This document shows positions 8,120-17,051 of a stretch of 58,318 nucleotides of DNA, one piece after another; position 1 is the first letter of the stretch, and each line of letters begins with the position of its first letter. The notes beneath the pieces were generated by a model. The model saw only the letters and a list, made by a program, of their open reading frames with translations. It ran no database searches and was not told the DNA's origin. The DNA lies in the NCBI GenBank assembly GCA_015056155.1, contig SVGU01000007.1:1-58318 (forward strand). Direction: 5' to 3'. Source of the DNA: Clostridiales bacterium. Its GTDB lineage: Bacteria > Bacillota > Clostridia > Christensenellales > Aristaeellaceae. The position numbers and the translations under genes are program-made.

Positions 8120-9796
8120 TCAGTCATCCTCGCGGACGAAGACCTCCGCCTTGCGCAGGACAGCGCCGTCCTCGCCGGCCATGCGGACGCCGGGCGTGCT
8201 GCAGGCGCGCACCTGATTGGCGGTCGTGTCCTCGAAGAGTGCCTCTTCGTTCACGGCGCGGCAGAGCGTATCGTCGTACGCGTCGCCCTCCGCGGGGGTG
8301 AAGAGCACCATGCCTAGGTCGCGCATGGCGGCCTCCAGGCTGATCAGAAGGCTGGCGCATTTCTTCTGCATGCTGCCGATGAGGCTGATGACCGCCGCGT
8401 CCTTTTCCGGGTCGAGGGCGACGAGCAGCTGGGAGGCCTCCTGCGCCAGACGGCGGTTCGTATAGGTGTACAGGCTGGCATAGACGCTGGTCAAACGGAC
8501 GGCGTCCTGCCTGAACAGCTGGGTGCGCCAGCCCTGCATTTCCTGCATCAGGCTGCCGGAGACGCCGCTGACCCGGACGGCGGAGGCGTCCATGGCTTCG
8601 GCCAGATCCCGGCGGGTCTGGGCGGTACGGTCCGCAGCCTCGCTGACGGACTGCACCAGCTCCCGCTTCATCTGCTCAAAGGCGCTCAGGAAGCCGTTCA
8701 GCTTCTCCTCCATCCCGGCGCGGACGCTGTCCACCCCGGTGACCATCGCGTCCTTGGCGCTGTGGAAGGCGCTGACGGAGGCTTCCAGCTGCTGGGTCAT
8801 GTTCCGCTGCATGGTGATGGAGCTTTCGCTCATGGCGCTGCGGACGTCCATGTAGGCGGCCGCGTCCACGGGGGCTGCGAACTCTTCCCGGAGCGCCTCG
8901 CGGGTCTGGGCGGCCTCCCTGCGGACATCGGCGACGAGGCGGGCGCGCATGGCAGCCTCCTGCTTTTCCAGCTCCGCTTCATGGGAGGCAAGGGCGGCGG
9001 CGAGGGCCTCCTCGTGCTTGCGGCGTGCTTCGGCGAGCTCTGCATCCAGCGCCTCCCGCGCCTGCGCAAGGGCGGCACGCTCCGCCTCGGCCTCCGCCTT
9101 CACGGCGTTTGCGCTGTCGATGATGGCCTGCGCCTGTGTCCCTGCTTCGTCCAGCAGCTTCTGCTTCTCATCGGAGACGGCCTGGCTGGCGGCGTTCTGC
9201 AGGGCGGCGCGGCTCTCTGCCAGCTCCCGCTCCAGACCAAAGACGCGGTCCGTCATTTCGGCGAGCTGGCTGTGCATGGCGGCCTTCTCCTCGTCAAAGG
9301 CGCTGATGCGGCCCAGGAGCGCCTTCTTGTGGGCGTAGAGCTGCAGGGCGCGGCACTGGTGGTGCAGCAGCCGCTCGTCGCGGATATCCACGGTGTAGCC
9401 GGGGGCCTTGGGGTCGGTGTAGAGCAGGCCGCCGGGGGAGCTGCTGAAGGCGCTGGTGTAGGGGATGGAGTGGGTGTTCAGCTTCGCCTTGGCGTCGGGG
9501 CTGAAGAGCGACGTGTGGACGTGCACCAGCGCGCTGTAATCCAGCACATGGATGGCCGGCAGCTCGCGCCGGAGGATCACCTGCATCAGCCAGCAGTCGC
9601 CGAACTGGTTGATGTCGTTGACGATGCTCTCGTACATCGCCTTCATGTAGCCGGTCAGCAGCTGGGTCTGGCTGGCAGCGTTGGTGCGGCTGACCGCGCC
9701 GAAATGCATGTATGTCTGCCGGTCGCGCCCGTTGTGGACGAGCTTGTGATACTCCTGATAGAGCTTGTAGGTATGATATTCATGCATCTGTGCCAT
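8120..9796 (-). CDS. Coiled-coil protein with C-terminal GrpE-like domain
   Basis: 558 aa. Residues 1-170 are a globular region of unknown fold. Residues about 170-330 form a long Ala/Glu/Arg-rich coiled coil, and a second helical stretch runs to about 470. The last 90 residues resemble the GrpE dimer-base and beta head: AMRDLGMVLFTPAEGDAYDD, then NQVRACSTPGVRMAG and VLRKAEVFV. Compare the GrpE pattern of R-x-LG, D-x-x-x-H-x-A, PG-x-x-L-x-G and R-x-A-x-V-x-V. GrpE proteins release ADP from Hsp70. Its place directly behind two Hsp70 genes supports the same role. Sequence similarity is weak, so the assignment is moderate. Confidence 0.65.
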   Translation of the reverse strand: MAQMHEYHTYKLYQEYHKLVHNGRDRQTYMHFGAVSRTNAASQTQLLTGYMKAMYESIVNDINQFGDCWLMQVILRRELPAIHVLDYSALVHVHTSLFSPDAKAKLNTHSIPYTSAFSSSPGGLLYTDPKAPGYTVDIRDERLLHHQCRALQLYAHKKALLGRISAFDEEKAAMHSQLAEMTDRVFGLERELAESRAALQNAASQAVSDEKQKLLDEAGTQAQAIIDSANAVKAEAEAERAALAQAREALDAELAEARRKHEEALAAALASHEAELEKQEAAMRARLVADVRREAAQTREALREEFAAPVDAAAYMDVRSAMSESSITMQRNMTQQLEASVSAFHSAKDAMVTGVDSVRAGMEEKLNGFLSAFEQMKRELVQSVSEAADRTAQTRRDLAEAMDASAVRVSGVSGSLMQEMQGWRTQLFRQDAVRLTSVYASLYTYTNRRLAQEASQLLVALDPEKDAAVISLIGSMQKKCASLLISLEAAMRDLGMVLFTPAEGDAYDDTLCRAVNEEALFEDTTANQVRACSTPGVRMAGEDGAVLRKAEVFVREDD

Positions 9797-9830
9797 GGTC
9801 GATGCTCCTTTTCAGTGGGGTGGAGGCGCG

Positions 9831-11360
9831 TCAGAGCTCCAGCAGGATCTCGTCCTTCATGCTGCGGCAGACGACGTGCAGGACATAATTCTCGTCCATG
9901 GAGAAGATCGCCCGGAACTCCTCGCCGGGGAACACATCCACCCGCAGCTTGCGCACGGTGATGTAATTCGTCGGACGCAGGCCGAGGGCTTCGTCCGCCT
10001 GGTCGAGGCTGCGGCAGAGCCAGTATTCGCCCCGGTGCTGGTATTTGAGGGTGATCTCCCGGCTCGTGCAGGGGAGGCGGGTGTTGAAGGGCAGGATCGT
10101 CTGCAGGCGGCCGTTCAGGAAGCTGTCGTCGTCCTCCAGCAGGATGCTGTAATCGTAGCCGGTGTACTTTTCCAGCATCGCGGGAGAGAAGGAATAGCGG
10201 GCAGCGCCGAAGGACACCGCCTGGCTGGGCCGGAAGGGCACGCAGGGCAAGCCGTAATCCGCCGCCAGCTCCTGCACGGCGCGACGTACGGCCGGGATCT
10301 GGCTGCAGCCGCCGCACAGCACGACGCAGTCGATATGCGTTTTCCGGCTCCGGGCGTCGCTCAGCAGCGCGTCCGTGACCTCCAGCGTCCGTTCGATCAG
10401 CGGGGCGATCATGTCCTCGAAGGCCGCGCGGGTCACCTGCAGGGTCACGGTCTCGTCGTCGGGCAGGGTGAATTCCTGCTCAAAGGCGTCCATGTCGCTC
10501 AGCTCGTTTTTCGCCTCGCCGGCCAGGGCATACAGACGGTCGCCGGAGGCCAGGGCGGACAGGAAGCCCTCGTCCGCCGCGCGGGAGGCGCGGAGCTGGG
10601 ACAGGAACAGGTCCCGCAGCGTGGCGTCCATGTCCTTGCCGCCCACGTCCGCGCCGTCGTGCTGGAGCAGCTCATAGGTGTTGGCGGCGGCATTGACGCG
10701 GGTGAGCGCCGTATCGAAGGAGCCGTGGCCGATGTCGTAGACCAGCGCGGTCATTTCGTCCCCGACGGAGGCGCCGGCGGTGAATTTCTGGTAGTGCAGA
10801 TAGTCCATGGCGGCAGCGGCGGGCTCCGGGATGACGCCGTGGAGCGTCAGGCGGCGGCCGTCCAGCTCGATCCCCTCCACGCAGGCGCGCACCTTGCTGA
10901 CATACTGGTCGCTGGCGCGGGGGTTGGCGAATTCCGAGGGAACGGCGAGCATCAGGTCGTAGATGGGCTCCCTGCCGATGGAAAGGCGGTGGGCATTGGC
11001 GACCATGACGGTCTCGCGGATGATGGCGGCGTAGATATCGCCGGTGCGGACGCTGACCTGCTGGTTCCGGGGGAGGCGGCAGACGATCTCCTCCTTGAGC
11101 AGCATGGTCTTCACTGCGCGGACCACGCCGCACAGGCCCTTGCGCAGCGGCGGCGCGTCCTTCCCGCGGGAAAGCCCCTGGGCGACGGTGATCGACCCGT
11201 CGGGGGCGATGTAGGCGTTGGTGGGGATGCCGACGGTGCTGAATGCGTCGGGCAGCATGGGGACAGGGTCCAAATGGATGGAGGCCGGATTGCGCGGGTC
11301 CACCTCCAGGACGGAGGCGTAGGCATAGGCATTGCCGATATCCAGACCATAGATCAGCAT
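9831..11360 (-). CDS. Divergent Hsp70-type ATPase (second of pair)
   Basis: 509 aa with an actin/Hsp70 ATPase fold. Phosphate-1 is GLDIGNAYAYASV (residues 5-17), phosphate-2 is LVYDIGHGSFDTALT, a conserved VIPEPAAAAMDY connects them, and the adenosine loop is VVLCGGCSQIPAV. Phosphate-2 has His where Hsp70s have Gly (DIGHGSFD rather than DLGGGTFD). About 110 residues follow the ATPase core, enough for a reduced substrate-binding beta domain but not for the helical lid. It lies 22 nt behind the first Hsp70 gene in one operon. It is not the housekeeping DnaK. Confidence 0.85.
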   Translation of the reverse strand: MLIYGLDIGNAYAYASVLEVDPRNPASIHLDPVPMLPDAFSTVGIPTNAYIAPDGSITVAQGLSRGKDAPPLRKGLCGVVRAVKTMLLKEEIVCRLPRNQQVSVRTGDIYAAIIRETVMVANAHRLSIGREPIYDLMLAVPSEFANPRASDQYVSKVRACVEGIELDGRRLTLHGVIPEPAAAAMDYLHYQKFTAGASVGDEMTALVYDIGHGSFDTALTRVNAAANTYELLQHDGADVGGKDMDATLRDLFLSQLRASRAADEGFLSALASGDRLYALAGEAKNELSDMDAFEQEFTLPDDETVTLQVTRAAFEDMIAPLIERTLEVTDALLSDARSRKTHIDCVVLCGGCSQIPAVRRAVQELAADYGLPCVPFRPSQAVSFGAARYSFSPAMLEKYTGYDYSILLEDDDSFLNGRLQTILPFNTRLPCTSREITLKYQHRGEYWLCRSLDQADEALGLRPTNYITVRKLRVDVFPGEEFRAIFSMDENYVLHVVCRSMKDEILLEL

Positions 11361-11382
11361 GTGGGATCAGCCTTCTTTCGGG

Positions 11383-12924
11383 TTACTGGAGCTCCTGCAG
11401 ACCGTAGTGCTTGTCGATGGTGTTCTGATGGTTCCGGGAATCGCGGACGATGGCCTGCAGCTGCCCCATGCGGTCCACGTACAGGCACAGGTCGACCTGA
11501 TAGCCGGCGGGCTTGGTTTCGCCGAAGTCGAGCACGAGGTCGATGCGGCCGCTGAAGTGCTCCGGGTCATACAGATCGGGGTCGCTGCGGTTGGCTTCGA
11601 CGATGGGGGTCAGGTCGGTGCGGCGCGACTCGGCGAGGCTGTAGGAGATCCAGCGGTCCTGCGCGGTGGGGATCTCCGTTCCGGCGGGGATCAGCACGTC
11701 CACGTACTTGCGGCCGCGGCTGTCGTAGATGTCCGCCACGCCGATGTCAAAGCGGGTGCGCTGGTGGAGGAGCTGCGTGGGCTCGTCCTTGCGGGGCTTC
11801 TGGTACGGCTCCGTCTCCATCACGCCGTAGCGCGCCGCGCCGTAGGCGATGGCCTGCTGGGGCTTGTAGATGATGATGGACTGGTCGTCATAATCGGGGA
11901 AGGCCTCCCGGAGCATCTGCATGATCAGCGGCATCTGGCTCTGGCCGCCGGTGAGGAGGATCATGTCAGGCTTGGGGACGTTGGGCTTGCGGGCGAGGTT
12001 GACGGTGCAGGCGATGGTGCGCTGGATCAGGCCGCGGACCTCGTTCTCGAATTCCTCCCGGGTGACGGACAGGTCGTAGGGCTCGCCGTAATCATCCTCC
12101 AGCATGGGGACGACCACGTCCTGCGTGGACAGGTCGCGCTTGGCGTCCTCGGCGGCGAGGAGCCAGTCTGCGGCGCGCCGGGGCGAGGGCGTCACGCCCG
12201 TCTTGCGGACGAAGAGGTTGAACATCGCCTCGTCGAACTTGCTGCCGCCCACGTCCTTCAGGCCGTCCATGTCCACCAGGTCGTAATACTCCAGCGTGTT
12301 GTTGATCCAGTTGCCCTTGACGTGGACGGTGACGCTGGCGACGTCGAAGGTGCCGCCGCCCAGGTCGTATACCAGCACGTTGTACTTGTCCCGGGGGTGG
12401 GGGAGGCTGCCCAGATAGGCCAGCGCGGCGGCGGCGGGCTCGCGGATGGTGCCCACGACCTTCACCGGCGTGCCGTCGGGCATCCGGGCTTCCTCCGCCA
12501 GCTGCACCAGATGCATCACCTGCGCCATGGTGAAGTGCACCGGGTAGGACAGGGCGATCTCGTTGGAGGTGGTCATGTAATTCTTCTGCATGGTATCGTT
12601 GGCGAGGTGGACGATGTGCTCGATCATCTTCGTGATGACCTGATCGTACTCGATCATTCTGCCGTCGATCTCCTCGCTGGTGCGGAAGCGGGTCTTGAGC
12701 AGATTCCGCCGGTTGGCCTTCGGGCTGGAGGTCGCGGCGATCTTTCCGTAGCGCTCGCCCAGCTTGCGCGAATAGAAGAATGAGGTGGGGATTCCGGCGA
12801 TGTAGGCGGGGTCTGCCGGAAGCAGCGACAGCTCCGTACCGCCGGTGCGGGTCTTTTCATTCATGTCCCGGACATAGGCGGGGAAGGAGTTCACGTTGCC
12901 AAAGTCGATGCCGATGATCGCCAT
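11383..12924 (-). CDS. Hsp70-type chaperone ATPase (first of pair)
   Basis: 513 aa. The nucleotide-binding domain spans about residues 1-385: phosphate-1 IGIDFGNVNSFPAYV (4-18), IREPAAAALAYLG (160-172), phosphate-2 VYDLGGGTFDVASV (185-198), and the adenosine loop LLTGGQSQMP (323-332). The last 125 residues include LIPAGTEIPT, which resembles the start of the Hsp70 substrate-binding beta domain (typically LIPRNTTIPT), but the C-terminal helical lid and EEVD-like tail are missing. DnaK is normally above 600 aa. The start is set by AGGTGA behind a promoter at 13048-13076, and longer in-frame extensions lack a ribosome site. No J-domain gene is adjacent. Confidence 0.88.
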   Translation of the reverse strand: MAIIGIDFGNVNSFPAYVRDMNEKTRTGGTELSLLPADPAYIAGIPTSFFYSRKLGERYGKIAATSSPKANRRNLLKTRFRTSEEIDGRMIEYDQVITKMIEHIVHLANDTMQKNYMTTSNEIALSYPVHFTMAQVMHLVQLAEEARMPDGTPVKVVGTIREPAAAALAYLGSLPHPRDKYNVLVYDLGGGTFDVASVTVHVKGNWINNTLEYYDLVDMDGLKDVGGSKFDEAMFNLFVRKTGVTPSPRRAADWLLAAEDAKRDLSTQDVVVPMLEDDYGEPYDLSVTREEFENEVRGLIQRTIACTVNLARKPNVPKPDMILLTGGQSQMPLIMQMLREAFPDYDDQSIIIYKPQQAIAYGAARYGVMETEPYQKPRKDEPTQLLHQRTRFDIGVADIYDSRGRKYVDVLIPAGTEIPTAQDRWISYSLAESRRTDLTPIVEANRSDPDLYDPEHFSGRIDLVLDFGETKPAGYQVDLCLYVDRMGQLQAIVRDSRNHQNTIDKHYGLQELQ

Positions 12925-13047
12925 GTTTGTCACCTCATGCCATGCTTGTGATGTGAAAGAAGCATTCCTGAACGGATCAACGCAGGAATGCCGCTGCTTT
13001 TGCAAAGGTTTGCTGTCAAAACCGGAATGGGCGGATGGATTGCCCCT

Positions 13048-13076
13048 ATTATACCATATCGGAAAAGGTTTGAAAA
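13048..13076 (-). promoter_or_regulatory. Promoter of the dual-Hsp70 operon
   Basis: Minus strand TTTTCA (13071-13076), 17-nt spacer, TATAAT (13048-13053) with an extended -10 TGG. A TTGACA lies 7 nt further upstream but at too long a spacing. No CIRCE inverted repeat (TTAGCACTC-type) was seen, so HrcA control is unlikely. The 12925-13047 leader holds nothing else recognisable. Confidence 0.72.
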
Positions 13077-13111
13077 GTGTCAATGCTGGCGGATATTGGC
13101 AGAAGCCGACG

Positions 13112-13147
13112 AAAAAAAGCATGCCTCCCGGAGGGGAAGCATGCCTG
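13112..13147 (-). terminator. Terminator of the TlpA-like gene
   Basis: On the minus strand GCATGCTTCCC pairs with GGGAGGCATGC around loop CTCC, followed by seven T. It insulates the Hsp70 operon from the gene upstream. Confidence 0.88.
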
Positions 13148-13160
13148 GAAAAAACGGAAA

Positions 13161-14879
13161 TCACAGCCGGCGGAGGGTGATGACGAGCTCCTCGCCGCTG
13201 ACAGGCACGAGGGTCGCGTCCGTGTCGCCCTCGTAGCCATCGGGAACGCGGAGCGTGTGGAGCTCCTGAACGGCGGTGGGCAGGGTGAAGGCGCACACGC
13301 CGTCCGCATCGGAGACGAATACCTGGCAGGTGCTCTCGTCACAGACCTGGCAGAGCACGCCCGCGACCGGGCTGCCGTCCTGATCGACGTAGCGCACGGT
13401 GTAGGCAAAGGGGCCGGCAGACGCGGCTTTATCCGCATACTGCCAGGAGCCGAGCGACATGAGGGACAGGAACAGCTCCAGGTTGCCCTCGTCCTGGAAG
13501 CAGATGGCGATCTGCATGCCCGCGCCCGTCACATCCGGGTACAGGCAGACGGAGGAGCAGACGTACCGGGTGGTCTCGGCGGAGTCGATGGGGGTGGACA
13601 TGGCATAGCCGCCGCCGGAGAGGCTCTGGGTGAGGGGCAGGATGGAGGAATCGTAGTTGGTGAAGAAGAAGGCGCGCTCCGGGTCGACGGAGGCGTCCAG
13701 CTCCGCGGTGAAGGAGACGGACGGACCGTTGGCGACGTAGAACTTCGCATCGCCGTAGGCGGCGGCCAGCGCGCCCTCGGGATCGTCGATCAGCACCTCG
13801 CGCATGCCGGGGGCGGCAGGGAGCAGTGCCGTGCGCTCCGCCGCGGCATGGACGGGAACTGCGGCCAGCGCAGCCTCGGCCTCGCTGCCGGTCAGGACAG
13901 CCACGGAATCGATCCAGACGGTATCCTCGCCGCCGTTGCCCCCGCCGTTCTTCTGGTAGATCAGGGAGACGGTCTGCGTGCCGTCCGTGACGACGGGGAA
14001 GGCGTAGGTCGTCCAGTCGTGGACGCCGCCGAAGTGCTTGACGCTCTCGCCATTCAGGCGGATCTCCAGCAGGTCGAAGACCTCCTCCGTGGAGGTGCGG
14101 AAGGTCACGGCGATGGCATCGCCGGCGGAGGCCGTGAGGAGGGCGTCCACCTGCGCGGCGGCGTTGATCTGCCCCTGATTCGTGGAGGCGGCGACGGTGC
14201 GGCCGTCCTTCTCCTGCACGGTCATGGGCCAGACATAGGCGCTGGCAGGGTTGACGGCAGCGTCCGCGCCCAGGGCGGCGGCGAGCTCCCCTTCGGGGCT
14301 GGCGACGGCGGTCGCTCTGGCCGGGGGAAGGCCGTCATAGACCGTGGAGGAGGTGTATTCTTCGCCCACGAAGGCGTCAAACAGCCGCACGAACAGATCC
14401 TTGCTGGTCATCGCGCCGGCGCCCCAGTAGCAGATGGCGCCGAAACGGTCGACGACGATGGTCGTGGGGATGGATGAGGCGCGCAGGAGCGAAGCCATGC
14501 CGACGGTATCCTGCGCGATGGGGAAGGTCAGCCCCAGCTTGGCGGCGAAGTCGGCCAGCACCGCGTCGGTGTCCGTGGATTCGCAGGACAGCGCGATGAT
14601 CTCCACCCGGTCGGAGTATTCGGCGTAGGCTTCCTGCATCGCGGGGAATTCGCTCCGGCAGGGCCCGCACCACGTCGCCCAGATGTTGATCAGGACGGCT
14701 TCTTTTTCTTTGAGCACTTCGGAAAGGGTGACGACCCGGCCGTCATAGGTCGTGACGGTGAAGTCGCGGATGGTTTCGCCCAGGGAGTAGGGCGCTTCGG
14801 ACTGCGAGGCGAGGGCGGCGCCGCCCATGCACAGGCATATGGCGAGGATCAGCGCGGCAAATGCTTTGAGCTGCTTCAT
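13161..14879 (-). CDS. Secreted TlpA-like thioredoxin with beta-rich C-terminal region
   Basis: 572 aa. A signal peptide (residues 1-25) precedes a TlpA/ResA-type thioredoxin domain with redox motif WCGPC at residues 70-74 and the cis-Pro region SSIPTTIVVD. The middle of the protein (about 220-500) is unusual for the family and beta-rich. The last 70 residues resemble a carboxypeptidase-regulatory-like fold (VDQDGSPVAGVLCQVCDEST) containing two extra cysteines. It probably exchanges disulfides outside the membrane. It is divergent from the CXXC/Fe-S-TlpA operon, suggesting a shared extracytoplasmic redox function. The start is fixed by GGGAGG and the signal peptide. Confidence 0.85.
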   Translation of the reverse strand: MKQLKAFAALILAICLCMGGAALASQSEAPYSLGETIRDFTVTTYDGRVVTLSEVLKEKEAVLINIWATWCGPCRSEFPAMQEAYAEYSDRVEIIALSCESTDTDAVLADFAAKLGLTFPIAQDTVGMASLLRASSIPTTIVVDRFGAICYWGAGAMTSKDLFVRLFDAFVGEEYTSSTVYDGLPPARATAVASPEGELAAALGADAAVNPASAYVWPMTVQEKDGRTVAASTNQGQINAAAQVDALLTASAGDAIAVTFRTSTEEVFDLLEIRLNGESVKHFGGVHDWTTYAFPVVTDGTQTVSLIYQKNGGGNGGEDTVWIDSVAVLTGSEAEAALAAVPVHAAAERTALLPAAPGMREVLIDDPEGALAAAYGDAKFYVANGPSVSFTAELDASVDPERAFFFTNYDSSILPLTQSLSGGGYAMSTPIDSAETTRYVCSSVCLYPDVTGAGMQIAICFQDEGNLELFLSLMSLGSWQYADKAASAGPFAYTVRYVDQDGSPVAGVLCQVCDESTCQVFVSDADGVCAFTLPTAVQELHTLRVPDGYEGDTDATLVPVSGEELVITLRRL

Positions 14880-14913
14880 GCAATAATACCTCCCAAATAG
14901 ATAGGTTATGCTC

Positions 14914-14942
14914 ATTATACGGGGGAATATGCCGCTTGTCAA
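14914..14942 (-). promoter_or_regulatory. Sigma-A promoter of the secreted TlpA-like gene
   Basis: A perfect minus-strand consensus: TTGACA (14937-14942), 17-nt spacer, TATAAT (14914-14919). Confidence 0.88.
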
Positions 14943-15014
14943 TCATACTTTTGCGCCGTTGCCTGTCCGGGCATGCTTCCGACCGGTCTGACGCTCCCTG
15001 CCACAAAGCGGCGG

Positions 15015-15044
15015 TTGCCTGTACGGCGGTGGATGTGCTATAAT
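15015..15044 (+). promoter_or_regulatory. Promoter of the CXXC/Fe-S-TlpA operon
   Basis: TTGCCT (15015-15020), 18-nt spacer, TATAAT (15039-15044), divergent from the promoter at 14914. Confidence 0.7.
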
Positions 15045-15085
15045 GGTTGGACAGAACCGGAATCGGACGAAGAAAGGGCGGATGC

Positions 15086-15541
15086 ATGATGACGAAGCTC
15101 CTGCCATGGCTGCGGCGGGCGACGGCGCTGGCGACCATTGCGCTGGCGGCGGTCATGTGCTGGCAGTGCATGGAGATCTACGCGGCAGGCATGCGGCCGG
15201 AAAACCTGGACGCGAACGGCGCGCGGATCGCGCAGATCTATACGAGGGAAGCGGTATCGCAGCGGCTTTCCGCTTTGCTGCTCCCGGCGGCGGGCTATGC
15301 GGCGCTGATCGCCGTGACGGCATGGGTCGGACGGAAGGCGTCCGACCGGCAGCCGGCGCGCAAAACGGGCCGCCGGACGGGCATGCGCGCCGGGCTGCGT
15401 CCGCAGGCGCGGCTGTGGGTGCGGCTTTCGCTGTATGCGGCGGCGATCGCGTTCATCGTGCTGGGTGTGATGAACGGCGGTCTGCGCGACGTGCTGGTGA
15501 AGGCGATCATGATCTGTACGGAGTGCATCGGCCTTGGGTAA
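15086..15541 (+). CDS. CD1871A-type CXXC membrane protein
   Basis: 151 aa with three predicted membrane helices (about residues 10-30, 60-80 and 110-135). The C-terminus AIMICTECIGLG carries the CXXC motif that defines the CD1871A family of Clostridioides. Members of that family are much shorter, so this one has an extra N-terminal membrane part. The gene overlaps the next by 8 nt, consistent with translational coupling. The CXXC pair probably passes electrons to or from the Fe-S/TlpA protein. That is inferred from context. ATG 15089 is an equally possible start. Confidence 0.78.
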   Translation: MMTKLLPWLRRATALATIALAAVMCWQCMEIYAAGMRPENLDANGARIAQIYTREAVSQRLSALLLPAAGYAALIAVTAWVGRKASDRQPARKTGRRTGMRAGLRPQARLWVRLSLYAAAIAFIVLGVMNGGLRDVLVKAIMICTECIGLG

Positions 15542-17000
15542 GGTCATCGGCTGGCTGAAGGATCATCTGCCCACCCAGCGCAGGCTGATCCAGCTGTACG
15601 CGGCCCTCCTGTACAACGCGCAGGTCAGGGGCTTCGTCACCGGAAAGATCTACACCGGCAGCGCCAAGGCGATGTGCGTGCCGGGACTCAACTGCTATTC
15701 CTGCCCCGGGGCTGTCGGGGCGTGTCCGCTGGGCGCGCTGCAGAATGCGCTGGCTGCGTCCGGGACGAGGGCGCCGGCGTATGTGCTGGGCGTGCTGATG
15801 CTCTTCGGGATGACGCTCGGACGGACCATCTGCGGCTTCCTCTGCCCGGTGGGGCTGATGCAGGAGCTGCTGTACAAAATCCCCACGCCCAAGGTGCGCA
15901 AGGGCCGCCTGACCCGCGCGCTCAGCTATGTGAAGTACGTCATCCTGGCGGTGTTCGTCGTCATTCTGCCCCTGTGGTATGCCCTGCAGCAGCTGGCGGT
16001 GCCGGCCTTCTGCAAGTACATCTGCCCCGCCGGTACGCTGGAGGGCGGCGTGGGGCTGCTTGCCCATCCGGCCAATGAGGACAGCTTTGCCATGCTGGGC
16101 GGGCTGTTCACGGGGAAATTCCTGATCCTGATGCTCATCGCGGCGGCCTGCGTGTTCATCTACCGCGCCTTCTGCCGCTTCCTCTGCCCGCTGGGGGCGA
16201 TCTACGGCCTGTTTGCCCGGGTGGCCGTCATCGGCGTGAAGGTCGAGGCTGCGAAGTGCGTCGACTGCGGCCGGTGCGTGGAGCACTGCGGCATGGACAT
16301 CCGCAGCGTGGGCGACCATGAGTGCATCCACTGCGGGGAGTGCATCGACGTCTGCCCGACCGGGGCGATCTCCTTCCGGGCGGGGAAGATCGTGCTGCAC
16401 GGACCGCAGCTGGACGGCGGAAAGCCCGTGCAGAAGCCGCGCCGCCGTGCGCGGTATGCGGCATGGGCGCTTGCCCTGCTGGCGCTGGCGGGCGTGATGA
16501 TCGCCGTCAACGTGCCGCAGCGTCCGGCGGACGACCCCATCCCGGAGGCGGTGGTGAACGAGCTGCCCGTGGGCAAGGAGGTCGGCATGGCCGCGCCGGA
16601 CTTCACCGTGCCGCTCTATGGCGGCGGCAGCTTCACCCTGAGCGAACACCGGGGCAAGACGGTGATCGTCAACTTCTGGGCGACGTGGTGCGGCCCCTGT
16701 GTGAAGGAGCTGCCGCACTTCGCGGAGCTGCTGGCAGAGCATGCAGACGGGGTCGAGGTCATCGCGATCCACTCTGACCTGGTGACGGAGGACGTGGAGG
16801 CCTTCCTGTCTGGCTTCGGCGTTGCGCTGCCCTATGCGCTGGACGGGGATGGCAGCGTCATCCGCAGCTACGGCGGCTCGACGATGCTGCCGCAGACCGT
16901 CGTGATCGACGCAGCCGGCGTGATTACCTACAACGCCGCGGGTTCCGTGACCCTTGCGCAGCTGGAAAGCCTCGTGCAGGCGGCGCAGGGCGGAAACTGA
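15534..17000 (+). CDS. Membrane 4Fe-4S protein fused to a TlpA-like thioredoxin
   Basis: 488 aa. Residues 1-340 form a NapH/CcoG-like polyferredoxin: GLNCYSCPGAVGACPLGALQ, CGFLCPVG and CRFLCPLG on membrane segments, then two 4Fe-4S clusters CVDCGRCVEHC and CIHCGECIDVCP. After a further membrane helix, residues 345-488 are an extracytoplasmic TlpA/ResA domain with CGPC at 386-389. In other Clostridia these are usually two genes. The layout suggests electrons move from cytoplasmic ferredoxin through the membrane to an external thiol. Start is TTG at 15534 with GGAG upstream, overlapping the previous stop. Confidence 0.9.
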   Translation: MGKVIGWLKDHLPTQRRLIQLYAALLYNAQVRGFVTGKIYTGSAKAMCVPGLNCYSCPGAVGACPLGALQNALAASGTRAPAYVLGVLMLFGMTLGRTICGFLCPVGLMQELLYKIPTPKVRKGRLTRALSYVKYVILAVFVVILPLWYALQQLAVPAFCKYICPAGTLEGGVGLLAHPANEDSFAMLGGLFTGKFLILMLIAAACVFIYRAFCRFLCPLGAIYGLFARVAVIGVKVEAAKCVDCGRCVEHCGMDIRSVGDHECIHCGECIDVCPTGAISFRAGKIVLHGPQLDGGKPVQKPRRRARYAAWALALLALAGVMIAVNVPQRPADDPIPEAVVNELPVGKEVGMAAPDFTVPLYGGGSFTLSEHRGKTVIVNFWATWCGPCVKELPHFAELLAEHADGVEVIAIHSDLVTEDVEAFLSGFGVALPYALDGDGSVIRSYGGSTMLPQTVVIDAAGVITYNAAGSVTLAQLESLVQAAQGGN

Positions 17001-17051
17001 GCTGAAGGAACCGTGATTCAAGATGAGCGCAATGCGCACGGAGGGAACGCC

